A stretch of 43,287 nt of DNA. Source: an uncultured Collinsella sp. Its GTDB lineage: Bacteria > Actinomycetota > Coriobacteriia > Coriobacteriales > Coriobacteriaceae. Below the pieces are notes generated by a model. That model made no database searches and was not told the DNA's origin. It saw only the letters and a list, made by a program, of their open reading frames with translations. How positions within the stretch are numbered: the first letter of the stretch is position 1; each line of letters begins with the position of its first letter. The stretch lies in the NCBI GenBank assembly GCA_900757185.1, contig CAAEMX010000064.1, forward strand, positions 1 to 43,287. Reading direction: 5' to 3'. Positions 1 to 7,693 of this stretch are shown one piece after another. Position numbers and translations under genes: made by a program.

Positions 1-20
1 GAATCCTATACGCCGCACCA
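1..20 (+). tRNA. 3' end of a tRNA gene cut by the left window edge (isotype not determinable)
   Basis: The first 20 bases fit the end of a tRNA: the last four T-loop bases, a 5-nt T-stem 3' strand (CCTAT), a 7-nt acceptor strand (ACGCCGC), discriminator A and an encoded CCA. The 5' acceptor strand would therefore be GCGGCGT. A rho-independent terminator follows at once. The anticodon lies outside the window, so the isotype cannot be read. Confidence 0.8.
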
Positions 21-30
21 TTTGAGATTA

Positions 31-60
31 AAGCTCCCGGCAACGGGGGCTTTTCTTTTA
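31..60 (+). terminator. Rho-independent terminator of the upstream tRNA
   Basis: AAAGCTCCCG and CGGGGGCTTTT pair around a GCAA loop, and the stem is followed by a T-rich run. It sits about 10 nt after the tRNA CCA end. Confidence 0.85.
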
Positions 61-74
61 CGTAAGCACTGCAT

Positions 75-109
75 GGATTCGAACCTCGGTCGAGGCGCGG
101 GCGTAAAGC
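75..109. repeat. Inverted tRNA T-arm box, copy A
   Basis: GGATTCGAACCT is the exact reverse complement of the T-arm expected for the tRNA ending at base 20. It is followed by CGAGGCGCGGGCGTAAAGC, which closely resembles the segment following the same kind of box beside tRNA-Ser (2891-2923). No coding function is seen. Confidence 0.5.
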
Positions 110-205
110 GGACTATTTCTTATCGACTCGTGTAAGATTCCGAGTAGGTGTCGCGGCCCATCCGCGACCGCTCCTTCTCTAGACGACCGATCAGGGTGAT
201 ATTTC

Positions 206-2647
206 GTGGCAGAGCGTCCGACATACAAGCTCAGGTTTCTCGATCCCAAGAAGCGCTTTCCGGCGATGCCCGAGCAGCCTGCGGGACGCTCATATGGCGT
301 GGTCTGGAAACTCTTTGGCGAGGATCAGCATGAATCTTGTTATGTCGTCGAGTTCGTTGGCAAAAGTCATGTGTCGCTTTTGGGCTACGTAAGCGTTTCG
401 GGTGAGGTGTACAAGGTGGACCGCCCCGTCAGCGAGGCTCCGCTGCCCAACGATCCCGACATGGAACTGGTCCTTGACGAGTCGGATTCCAGTATTGGTG
501 AGATTATGGTAAGGGAAGCCAACGGTGCAATGCGCGCGTGTGCGCAAACTGTCGGCTCTCCCGAAGGCCCCATGCGCGAGCAGTCCGACCACGAGACATG
601 GAATTCAGCCCGCTCCCTTCCTTACGGCGAGTTCATGGCATCGATGTTCCTGCGCTACGTGATATTCGCTGACTCCGAAAATGCCATTGCGAGCACGGCG
701 GACGCCGGCGGACTCGACGAGGATATGCAAAATGTTATCGACAAGATCAAGCTCGTAAAGTTGCCCGAGCCGGTCGAGGTGTTTTTGGGCTTTAACACGG
801 CACCGCTCCCTGATGCTATCGAGACGCTGCTTTACCGCGTTGACCATGCCGAGAATCCGAGCGGTATCGAGCGCTATGCCGCTGCCCTTATGAGTGAAAT
901 TGACTTGCCCCGCCTGCGCACCATCGCTGCCAAGTCCGAGATGAGCCTGGCTCGCATTGATCGTTCAAAGCTTTTCTATCTCAATTTTGATCGTAGCCTG
1001 CTGGACCAGGACGAGATTGACATGCTGCTTGCCATCGAGTGCCGTCTTAACCGTCTCTCCGGCATCCTTGAGCGCATCGGGGCCGGATTGGTCCCTGCGG
1101 CATCCTCGCCGAGCCTTGAGGGCTGCGCGCTCTTTGATGCGTGGCATATCGCCAAGACGACCAACGATGTTCCCCGACTGCTCGATACGGCCTCAAGCGA
1201 TAACCCGTGGGCCAAACCGGGAACGGTTTCGTGCCAGCCGGGCGGTGAGTGGGATGTGCGTACCCGCTTCGCGCGTATTGTAGAAGCGCTCAACGTGGTC
1301 ACAAGGCTCGACTATACCTATCGAGTAAACGTTGTCGAGGGGATTATGCTCGTTCGGTTTGGGCAGTCTGTCGTTGATGCCATGCCGCAACGTGAATACG
1401 ACGCTCAAGATGACGCCTGGCGCGAGCTGGACGAGGACACGCGCGCGATCTGGGCCGCGGAGCACGATGCGCGCGTGGCGCTCACACTTGCGGCGGCGTG
1501 TTTTGCCGCGGGCACCTGCATCACGCGCTGCTATGTGCAGATTGCTGCTCCCGACAGTGAGCAGGGCGAGCGCGTTGCCGCAACGTATTTCTTTGGGCGC
1601 GCGGCCTATCTGGCCGATTGCGTGCCTGTCGCCAAGGATCTTGAGAGCATGGACATGGACGATATGCCGTGCAAGCGTGTGCTTGAGGCGTATGAGTCAA
1701 CTGCTCCGGAGACGATTGAACCTGCGGAGGTTCATGCCCGTCCGCGTGATGACCATCGCACGCTGCCGCCGGCGCTGCGCGATCTGCTACTTGCCGATAA
1801 GGCTGACGAGTTGGAGGTCATGGAAGAGGACGATGACCCATACGTGGCCCGTGTTGTTGAATTGCGCGAGCAGGCAAAAGTCGACCGTACAGGTGCTTTT
1901 GAAGGTTTTTCCCGTCTTGTCGAGGAGTTGGAGGCTAAGTGCGCCGTCGCCGAGCTTTTGGCGACAGGTCCGGTTCAAACGCAGTTTTGCGATAACCAGC
2001 TGGTGCGCATGGTGCTTCCGGTGTTGGAAGAAGACCGCTCTGTGCGTATCCTTCGCGCTCCTGATGCGCTGTATTTTGCCCAGCACGAGATCTGCAGCTT
2101 TTACGCCGAACAAGAGGACTTTGAGCGTGCGCTGCCCGAGGTGCGCCATCTTTACGATTTGGCGCGCTCGTCCATGCAGTCTCACTTTGCCCTGATCAAC
2201 GTGCTAGCACGCCTGGAGCGCTTTGACGAGATTATCGAGGTGGCGCGCCACGGCCTACGTATTGCCAGCGATCGTTCTGCAATCGGCTACCTGTTCTATC
2301 GCTTGGCGTTTGCCTATTGGAATTGCGATCAGCTCGACCTGGCGCTGGCTTGTTACCGTCTGGTGCCGCGCGGCGAGGAGTCGGGCAGCAGCGCGCTGGA
2401 AGAAATGCAGGGCCTTATGAACGAGATGGGCGTCAGCGAGCCTCCGACATTCGAGGAAGCGGTCGAGACCATCCGCAAGGCAGGTCTTGAGCTGCCGCCG
2501 GTGCCCGCCGTGACCAATCAACTCGCGGATGCCGCTGTGCAACTGGTCGACAACGGTTTCTTTTTCCTGGCACGCGGTTGCATCTTCCAAATGTGGCGCA
2601 CCATGGGCAACGACGAGCTCGGCTCCCTCAACCGCTCGCTGGGGTAG
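206..2647 (+). CDS. Large cytoplasmic TPR-like protein of unknown function
   Basis: An 813-residue soluble acidic protein with no signal peptide or membrane segment. The N-terminal two thirds match no family I recognise. From about residue 610 to 740 there are three helical-hairpin units typical of tetratricopeptide repeats (around FYAEQEDFERALPEV, LINVLARLERFDEIIEV and AFAYWNCDQLDLALACYRLV), which suggests a protein-protein interaction role. The start is GTG at 206, preceded by AGGGTG at 193-198. It stands alone between two tRNA loci and has no operon partner, so context gives no function. The codon use matches neighbouring genes, so it looks native. Confidence 0.8.
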   Translation: MAERPTYKLRFLDPKKRFPAMPEQPAGRSYGVVWKLFGEDQHESCYVVEFVGKSHVSLLGYVSVSGEVYKVDRPVSEAPLPNDPDMELVLDESDSSIGEIMVREANGAMRACAQTVGSPEGPMREQSDHETWNSARSLPYGEFMASMFLRYVIFADSENAIASTADAGGLDEDMQNVIDKIKLVKLPEPVEVFLGFNTAPLPDAIETLLYRVDHAENPSGIERYAAALMSEIDLPRLRTIAAKSEMSLARIDRSKLFYLNFDRSLLDQDEIDMLLAIECRLNRLSGILERIGAGLVPAASSPSLEGCALFDAWHIAKTTNDVPRLLDTASSDNPWAKPGTVSCQPGGEWDVRTRFARIVEALNVVTRLDYTYRVNVVEGIMLVRFGQSVVDAMPQREYDAQDDAWRELDEDTRAIWAAEHDARVALTLAAACFAAGTCITRCYVQIAAPDSEQGERVAATYFFGRAAYLADCVPVAKDLESMDMDDMPCKRVLEAYESTAPETIEPAEVHARPRDDHRTLPPALRDLLLADKADELEVMEEDDDPYVARVVELREQAKVDRTGAFEGFSRLVEELEAKCAVAELLATGPVQTQFCDNQLVRMVLPVLEEDRSVRILRAPDALYFAQHEICSFYAEQEDFERALPEVRHLYDLARSSMQSHFALINVLARLERFDEIIEVARHGLRIASDRSAIGYLFYRLAFAYWNCDQLDLALACYRLVPRGEESGSSALEEMQGLMNEMGVSEPPTFEEAVETIRKAGLELPPVPAVTNQLADAAVQLVDNGFFFLARGCIFQMWRTMGNDELGSLNRSLG

Positions 2648-2739
2648 GCGAAGCTTTCAAGGAGGAAAGGCTGCTAGGCAATTAGAAAATTTCCTCTTGC
2701 CCAACTTCGGCTGTTTGGTTACTATAGAACGGCTGTTAC

Positions 2740-2830
2740 GGAGAGCTGACCGAGAGGCCGAAGGTGCTCGCCTGCTAAGCGAGTATGCCCCAAAAGGGCA
2801 TCTGGGGTTCGAATCCCCAGCTCTCCGCCA
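2740..2830 (+). tRNA. tRNA-Ser (anticodon GCU)
   Basis: A class II tRNA. The acceptor strands GGAGAGC and GCTCTCC pair, with discriminator G and an encoded CCA. The anticodon stem is CTCGC/GCGAG with the loop CTGCTAA, giving anticodon GCT at 2774-2776. A long variable arm (TGCCC CAAA AGGGCA) and the T-arm GGGGTTCGAATCCCC complete the cloverleaf. Confidence 0.97.
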
Positions 2831-2860
2831 GTACGAATTTGAAGAAGGGTCCCATTTGGG
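2813..2860 (+). repeat. Direct repeat, copy 1: tRNA-Ser 3' end plus terminator stem
   Basis: These 48 bases cover the last 18 bases of tRNA-Ser and the following terminator hairpin. They recur without mismatch at 3003-3050, with a period of 190 bp. A duplicated tRNA 3' end is the usual footprint of tRNA-targeting integration, but no integrase is visible nearby. Confidence 0.9.
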
Positions 2861-2870
2861 GCCCTTTTTA
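2844..2870 (+). terminator. Terminator of tRNA-Ser
   Basis: AGGGTCCC and GGGGCCCT pair (one G-T pair) around an ATTT loop and are followed by a T run. Confidence 0.9.
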
Positions 2871-2880
2871 TTATCAAGAA

Positions 2881-3020
2881 TGGCGGCTGGGGATTCGAAC
2901 CCGAGAGGGCACGGGCGTTAAGCAAACGCGAAAGCGTTTGTAGCCCGTGGGCGAAAAGCCGCCAGGCTTTGAAGCCGGAGGGCATGCGCAGCATGCCCGG
3001 ACATCCCCAGCTCTCCGCCA
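2881..3020. repeat. Insert between the tRNA-Ser 3' repeats: inverted tRNA-end hairpin (box B)
   Basis: The left arm TGGCGGCTGGGGATTCG is an inverted copy of the tRNA-Ser 3' end lacking 4 bases (AGAG). It can pair with the second tRNA 3' copy ending at 3020. Between the arms lie compact hairpins: a two-tier stem at 2910-2949 (CACGGGC/GCCCGTG outside, CAAACGC/GCGTTTG with a GAAA loop inside), AAAGCC/GGCTTT at about 2955-2971, and GGGCATGC/GCATGCCC at about 2980-2998. There is no credible ORF. The segment after the box resembles that at 91-109. Confidence 0.6.
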
Positions 3021-3050
3021 GTACGAATTTGAAGAAGGGTCCCATTTGGG
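3003..3050 (+). repeat. Direct repeat, copy 2: tRNA-Ser 3' end plus terminator stem, without a tRNA body
   Basis: Identical over 48 bases to 2813-2860. No tRNA 5' half precedes it, so it cannot make a tRNA. It carries its own terminator (3034-3058) with GGGTCCC/GGGACCC and six Ts. Confidence 0.9.
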
Positions 3051-3058
3051 ACCCTTTT
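3034..3058 (+). terminator. Duplicated tRNA-Ser terminator
   Basis: AGGGTCCC and GGGACCCT pair perfectly around ATTT and are followed by a T run. This is the second copy of the tRNA-Ser terminator, with the G-T pair of the first copy replaced by A-T. Confidence 0.8.
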
Positions 3059-3074
3059 TTGTGTGGAGAAAGGA

Positions 3075-3092
3075 GACTGGGGATTCGAACCC
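3075..3092. repeat. Inverted tRNA-Ser T-arm box, copy C
   Basis: CTGGGGATTCGAACCC is again the exact reverse complement of the tRNA-Ser T-arm, 17 nt past the second terminator. The shared downstream segment of boxes A and B is missing here. Confidence 0.5.
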
Positions 3093-3094
3093 TC

Positions 3095-3129
3095 AAAAAA
3101 AGGAGGCATCCTTTCGGACACCTCCTTTC
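3095..3129 (-). terminator. Terminator of the D-Ala-D-Ala carboxypeptidase gene
   Basis: On the minus strand AAAGGAGG and CCTCCTTT flank TGTCC-GAAA-GGATG, and the stem is followed by a run of Ts. It starts 24 nt past the stop codon. Confidence 0.9.
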
Positions 3130-3152
3130 AGCGAGTGTATTGTTCTTCGACC

Positions 3153-4493
3153 TTACACCTCGGGCGCCTTGGCGACGGTCTCGCTTTCTGCCGTGAGTGG
3201 GCGGTTGTCGATGCGGCGGCCCAGGCGGTCGAGCTTCACGAGTAGCCACTCAATGGGATTCGGCCCCGAGCCTTCTTCGTCGGCAACCAAATCCATGACG
3301 GCGATCTTGGTGCCGTCCTGCTTGAGCGTAATGCTGCCCACCTTGTCGCCCACATGCACCGTGCCCGAAAGATCGTCGTAGCTAACCTTTTCGGTCACCT
3401 CGCCGGCAAGGGAAAACACGGTCGCTTGCGCCGTAGGATCGGCGAGTGTGGCGTCGATCGTCTTATCAGTCCAGTCGGTTTGACCAATGCGCGCCATAAG
3501 CGGGTTGCCGTTGGCGGTCTTTTCCTGCGTGTTGGCGATCGCGACCGTCACCTTGTGACCGTAGTACCAATTGGCAAGGGTTGCGGTATCGGTAAAGCGC
3601 TGGTCGGTGGTGGTGGAGTTCAAAACGACGGTGTAGATCTCGTTGCCATCGCGGTTGTAGGCACCCGTAAAGCAATAGCCTGCATCGTCGGTAGTGCCGG
3701 TCTTGCCACCGATGTTGCCATCTTGGCCCAGCAAATAGTTATGCGTGTCCATGGAATGCGAATGGTCGGTGCCGTCGGCGCCCGTGACCTCGATCCAGGA
3801 ATCCTCGCTCGCTACGACCTCGCGGATCGTGTCGTTTTTCATGGCCTCCTGCATCATCAGCGCTACGTCGTGTGCGGTTGAGTGCATATCGCCAGCCCAC
3901 TCATCAAAGTCCAGACCATGCGGGTTTTCAAAAAGCGTACCGGTGCAGCCGAGCTTCTTAGCGCGCTCGTTCATGGCCTTCACAAATGTGGCCTCGGCGT
4001 CTTTGGTCTTAGGGTCGATCTTCTTGCCCACATATTCGGCGAGCACGATGGCGGCGTCGTTGCCCGAGGGAATCATCAGGCCGCGCAGCGCCTGCTCCAC
4101 GGTAAGCTCGTCGCCTTCGAGCAAGCCGGCGGTCGAATTACCCACGGTGGCTGCGGCGTTGCTCACCGTGACCTTCTCGTCCATCTTGCAATTCTCGACG
4201 GTTAGGATTGCGGTCATGACCTTGGTGATCGAGGCGATTTTGACCTGCTCATCGGCGTCGCGCCCATAGTAGACGGTGCCGTCTTTGCCCATGACGAGGG
4301 CATTGGTCGCATCGATATCGGGCAGGTTTTCGGCCGTGATGCCGCGCTCATCGGCGGTTTTGCCGCAGACATTGTCGGTCGTGAGCACTTGGGCGCCGGC
4401 GACGGTGGGCACGCCAGCGGTAAGGGCGATAGCGCAGACAAAGCCGGCGGCAAGCTGGGCTGAGCGCTTTGCAAAAGAGGTGAGGGACTTCAC
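3153..4493 (-). CDS. Secreted D-alanyl-D-alanine carboxypeptidase (low-molecular-weight PBP, peptidase S11)
   Basis: It removes the terminal D-Ala of peptidoglycan stem peptides outside the membrane. With the GTG start at 4493 the protein has 446 residues and begins MKSLTSFAKR, a standard signal peptide with hydrophobic core AAGFVCAIALTAG and an AGA-type cleavage region near residue 34. All three penicilloyl-serine motifs are present: S88-I-T-K91, S143-G-N145 and K264-T-G. The reading frame stays open upstream to an ATG at 4604 (ATG 4562 also possible), but a TATACT box at 4533-4538 and the signal peptide favour 4493. It is divergent from a VanR/VanS-like pair, so it may be VanY/DacA-like and under their control (inference). 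Confidence 0.93.
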   Translation of the reverse strand: MKSLTSFAKRSAQLAAGFVCAIALTAGVPTVAGAQVLTTDNVCGKTADERGITAENLPDIDATNALVMGKDGTVYYGRDADEQVKIASITKVMTAILTVENCKMDEKVTVSNAAATVGNSTAGLLEGDELTVEQALRGLMIPSGNDAAIVLAEYVGKKIDPKTKDAEATFVKAMNERAKKLGCTGTLFENPHGLDFDEWAGDMHSTAHDVALMMQEAMKNDTIREVVASEDSWIEVTGADGTDHSHSMDTHNYLLGQDGNIGGKTGTTDDAGYCFTGAYNRDGNEIYTVVLNSTTTDQRFTDTATLANWYYGHKVTVAIANTQEKTANGNPLMARIGQTDWTDKTIDATLADPTAQATVFSLAGEVTEKVSYDDLSGTVHVGDKVGSITLKQDGTKIAVMDLVADEEGSGPNPIEWLLVKLDRLGRRIDNRPLTAESETVAKAPEV

Positions 4494-4532
4494 AGGTTTC
4501 GCTTTCGACGGGATGGTCTCTTCTGGAACTAG

Positions 4533-4538
4533 AGTATA
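4533..4538 (-). promoter_or_regulatory. Candidate -10 box (TATACT) for the carboxypeptidase gene
   Basis: TATACT on the minus strand lies about 40 nt upstream of the preferred GTG start. No good -35 hexamer is visible at 16-18 nt, so this is a partial promoter call. Confidence 0.4.
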
Positions 4539-4664
4539 TCGTTTGCCGGCATCGGCGATCATCGCGTGCGTGCGTGGCCCACATCCGCGCCCGAACGGAC
4601 ACATTGGTCCTTAAGGTCGACTTAATCGCCCGCGCTTGTTGTGTGTGGCACGCGCCGCCTCGGG

Positions 4665-4670
4665 CATAAT
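4665..4670 (+). promoter_or_regulatory. Candidate -10 box (CATAAT) for the VanR-like gene
   Basis: CATAAT lies 20 nt before the ATG. A GAGAGGAG ribosome site follows it. The -35 is not clear. Confidence 0.35.
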
Positions 4671-4690
4671 GGAGCGCGAGAGGAGCACGC

Positions 4691-5386
4691 ATGAACGAGC
4701 GCATTTTGGTAGTTGATGACGAGAAAGCCATCGCCGACCTGGTTGGTATCTACCTTACAAAAGAGGGCTTTGATGTCCAGATTGCCTATAGCGGGGCCGA
4801 TGCTGCCAAGGCAATCTTGGAGCAGGAGTTCGATCTGGCGCTGCTGGATGTCATGCTGCCCGATATCGATGGATTTGAGCTGCTGCGTACGATCCGTTCC
4901 AGCCATACCTATCCCGTGATCATGCTGACGGCACGCGATGCCCAGCAGGATAAGATCGAGGGGCTCTCGCTTGGCGCAGACGATTATGTGGTCAAGCCGT
5001 TCCGTCCGCTGGAGCTCATCGCGCGCGTGCACGCTCAGCTTCGCCGCTACACCAGCTACGGTAGCCGCTCGCAGGTGGCCGAGTCTCCGACCATCCAGCT
5101 CGACGGACTGGAGATCAACCGCGATGCTCGTTCCGTGACGGTGGACGGTGCGCCGGTGCGCCTTACGCCCATCGAGTATTCCATCTTGCTGTATCTGGTC
5201 GAGCATCGTGGTAGCGTGGTGCCCGTGGAGGACCTGTTCCGCGCGGTGTGGAACGAGGACTTTATGCCCGGCTCCAACAATACGGTTATGGTGCACATTC
5301 GCCATCTGCGCGAAAAGATCGGCGACGATGCCCAGAAGCCGCGCTTTATCAAAAACGTCTGGGGCGTCGGCTACATAATCGAATAA
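4691..5386 (+). CDS. VanR-like response regulator (OmpR family)
   Basis: A 231-residue DNA-binding regulator. The receiver domain (about 1-118) has the acidic pair in ILVVDDE, phospho-acceptor D53 in LLDVMLPDIDG, the conserved T80 and K102 in VVKPF. A winged-helix trans_reg_C domain runs from about 130 to 230 (VRLTPIEYSILLYLV, VWGVGYIIE). The sequence style is closest to VanR-type regulators, and the next gene is VanS-like. The ATG has a strong GAGAGGAG site. It is divergent from a D,D-carboxypeptidase. Whether it answers to glycopeptides or to general wall stress cannot be read from sequence. Confidence 0.9.
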   Translation: MNERILVVDDEKAIADLVGIYLTKEGFDVQIAYSGADAAKAILEQEFDLALLDVMLPDIDGFELLRTIRSSHTYPVIMLTARDAQQDKIEGLSLGADDYVVKPFRPLELIARVHAQLRRYTSYGSRSQVAESPTIQLDGLEINRDARSVTVDGAPVRLTPIEYSILLYLVEHRGSVVPVEDLFRAVWNEDFMPGSNNTVMVHIRHLREKIGDDAQKPRFIKNVWGVGYIIE

Positions 5387-5411
5387 CGCCTTTGATGGTG
5401 GGGGAGTAGAT

Positions 5412-6650
5412 ATGACAAAAGACGATAGGCGGGCATTCGAGGTACCCGATCGACTCTTTGAATACGTAAGGGCGGTCGTTGACAACCGTGCGTTAGCGAC
5501 GGTGCTGCTCTTTTTGCTGAGTCTGCTGCTCATCGGCATTGACAATATCGTTGGCATCCTGGCAGTTCTACTCATTGGCTTTTTGCTGATTGATCGATTC
5601 GAAATCGTTCGCCGCTGTGTGGTGATCGGCGGCGCCGCGTGGACAATTACGTTGGCGATCGGGTCCATGGCGCTTGGCGGTATTGGCGAGCCCGTATTCT
5701 TTGACGCCGGCTTTGTGTTCAACATGCTTGGATTTGTGCTGGCGCTTGCCGTGTGCGTCCTGTTCTTCTGCGGACGCGCCCTGTACTACCAGGGTTACGA
5801 GCAGGGCGAGCTGCACGCCGACCGCGTGATTGCCGCCCGCATTCAGGACCGTCTGATCGATAACCCCGACACATGGGACAACATTGACGGCGACTTCCTC
5901 GAGGTCGAGGGCGCGCTCAACCGGGCGCGCGATTGCGAGCGTAGGGTTCAACAAGCCCTGCGTGACGAATCCCACCGCAAAGATGACCTGGTGACGTACC
6001 TGGCGCACGACCTGCGCACGCCGCTCGCCAGCGTGGTGGGCTACCTTTCGCTCTTGCAGGAGGCCCCCGATTTGCCGCTTGAGCAGCGCACACGTTTTAC
6101 GGGCGTGGCACTCGACAAGGCCCACCGGCTCGATGCACTCATCGAGGAGTTCTTCGACATCACGCGCTTTGATTTCCACGATATCGTGCTCACCCGCAGC
6201 TACGTCGATTTGGGGCTCTTACTGGCACAGGTGGCCGACGAGTTCTATCCCATTCTCAACGAACAGCATAAAGAAGCCCAGGTTGATATCTGCGAGGATC
6301 TGACGGTGCTCGTGGACGGCGACAAGATGGCTCGCGTATTCAACAACATCATGAAAAACGCCGTTGCCTATAGCTATGAAGGCTCGATGATCACGATTGA
6401 GGCCAGACGTTTGGGTAACGGCGGCGTGCGCGTACGATTTATAAACCAGGGCGATCCGATCCCTGAGCCAAAGCTCAAGGTGATCTTTGAGAAGTTCTAT
6501 CGCCTGGATGCGGCGCGTGCGACCAATCGCGGCGGCGCTGGGCTGGGTCTCGCCATCGCCAAGGAGATTGTATGCGCGCATGGCGGCACCATCGCGTGCG
6601 AATCGACGCCCGAGCATACCGTTTTTACCATCGAGCTGCCCGCCGCGTAG
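5412..6650 (+). CDS. VanS-like sensor histidine kinase
   Basis: A 412-residue membrane kinase. Residues about 28-120 hold three or four hydrophobic segments with very little extracellular sequence. The dimerisation box reads DDLVTYLAHDLRTPL with phospho-acceptor H199, very like the VanS H-box. The ATPase domain has the N box (NNIMKNAVAYS), a QGDPIPEPKL segment in place of a classic DxGxG G1 box, and GGAGLGLAIAKEI (G2). The start is ATG 5412 after GGGGGAG. The gap to the regulator gene is 25 nt, so the two are co-transcribed. No vanH, vanA/B/G or vanX is present. Confidence 0.9.
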   Translation: MTKDDRRAFEVPDRLFEYVRAVVDNRALATVLLFLLSLLLIGIDNIVGILAVLLIGFLLIDRFEIVRRCVVIGGAAWTITLAIGSMALGGIGEPVFFDAGFVFNMLGFVLALAVCVLFFCGRALYYQGYEQGELHADRVIAARIQDRLIDNPDTWDNIDGDFLEVEGALNRARDCERRVQQALRDESHRKDDLVTYLAHDLRTPLASVVGYLSLLQEAPDLPLEQRTRFTGVALDKAHRLDALIEEFFDITRFDFHDIVLTRSYVDLGLLLAQVADEFYPILNEQHKEAQVDICEDLTVLVDGDKMARVFNNIMKNAVAYSYEGSMITIEARRLGNGGVRVRFINQGDPIPEPKLKVIFEKFYRLDAARATNRGGAGLGLAIAKEIVCAHGGTIACESTPEHTVFTIELPAA

Positions 6651-6753
6651 CGTAGGCGCCCTTACAAACACCTGACAATGCGCTCACGTGCGTATGAGCC
6701 GCGGTTTCTACTATCGATACTGCTGAATTGATATCGACGTGGAGGTATGCGGT

Positions 6754-7629
6754 ATGACGGCTGGTGTGGCTATGGAGCCCACGGAGCTCGAGGAGCTAAT
6801 GGAGGCGCGAGCCGAGGCTGCGCACGAGCGCGAAGTCGGAGACGCGACGCGCCCCACGGCGCAGGATCTTGCCGCCTCGCCGACGCGCATCGATGTCGAG
6901 GGCCTCGACCTGTTCTATGGCGACCATCATGCGCTCAAGGACGTGAATATCAAGATCCGCGACAAGCAGATCACCTCGTTCATCGGGCCTTCTGGCTGCG
7001 GAAAGTCCACGTTGCTGCGCTGCTTTAACCGCATGAACGACGGCATCAAGGACTGCCGCATCGAGGGCAAGATTGCGATCGATGGTCAAGATATCCTGGG
7101 CGATTACGACATCTGCCGCCTTCGCCAGCGCGTGGGCATGGTGTTCCAGCGCCCCAACCCGTTTCCCATGAGCATCTACGACAACGTCGCGTATGGTCCG
7201 CGCGGCATGGGCGTGCGCGATCGCGCCGTGCTGGATGAGCTGGTCGAGGATTCCCTTCGTCGAGCCGCTCTGTGGGATGAGGTCAAGGACAAGCTCAAGG
7301 AGTCGGGGCTGGGCCTTTCGGGCGGGCAGCAGCAGCGCCTGTGCATCGCCCGTGCACTTGCCGTGCAGCCCGACATTCTGCTGATGGACGAGCCCACGAG
7401 CGCCCTCGATCCCGTGTCGACGCTGGTGGTGGAGCAGCTTGCCTGCGAGCTCAAGGAGACCTGCACGTTGGTGGTCGTTACGCACAATATGCAGCAGGCG
7501 GCGCGCATCTCCGACTCGGTCGCGTTTTTCTTGCTGGGCGAGCTGGTGGAGCACGCGCCCACCGCTCAGCTCTTCAAAAAACCGACCGATTCGCGCACAG
7601 CGGATTATTTGACGGGACGTTTTGGCTGA
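6754..7629 (+). CDS. pstB: Phosphate ABC transporter ATP-binding protein PstB
   Basis: ATPase of the PstSCAB high-affinity phosphate importer. It has Walker A GPSGCGKST, the Q-loop with PNPFPMSIYDNVAYG typical of PstB, signature LSGGQQQR, Walker B LLMDEPTSALDP and the H-loop VVTHNMQQAARISD. The start is ATG 6754, 7 nt after GGAGGT (6741-6746); an in-frame GTG at 6739 is upstream of that site and is not preferred. The 291-residue protein carries about 45 extra N-terminal residues before the ABC fold, longer than usual. pstS, pstC and pstA are not in the window. PhoB/PhoR-like genes follow. Confidence 0.95.
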   Translation: MTAGVAMEPTELEELMEARAEAAHEREVGDATRPTAQDLAASPTRIDVEGLDLFYGDHHALKDVNIKIRDKQITSFIGPSGCGKSTLLRCFNRMNDGIKDCRIEGKIAIDGQDILGDYDICRLRQRVGMVFQRPNPFPMSIYDNVAYGPRGMGVRDRAVLDELVEDSLRRAALWDEVKDKLKESGLGLSGGQQQRLCIARALAVQPDILLMDEPTSALDPVSTLVVEQLACELKETCTLVVVTHNMQQAARISDSVAFFLLGELVEHAPTAQLFKKPTDSRTADYLTGRFG

Positions 7630-7639
7630 TACCATCTCG

Positions 7640-7653
7640 TAAAGGTACCTTTA
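7640..7653. promoter_or_regulatory. 14-bp perfect palindrome between pstB and the PhoB-like gene
   Basis: TAAAGGTACCTTTA lies 41 nt before the regulator start and 10 nt after pstB. It could be an operator or a weak structure. The function is a guess. Confidence 0.3.
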
Positions 7654-7693
7654 GGGTTAAGATGCGGTCATGCCGGCCGCAAAGGGGTTCAAC

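Noticed and set aside
2722..3381. ORFs across the tRNA-Ser region containing GIRTPDALLGHTR- or DSNPR-type peptides
   Set aside because: These are well-known spurious translations of tRNA sequence.
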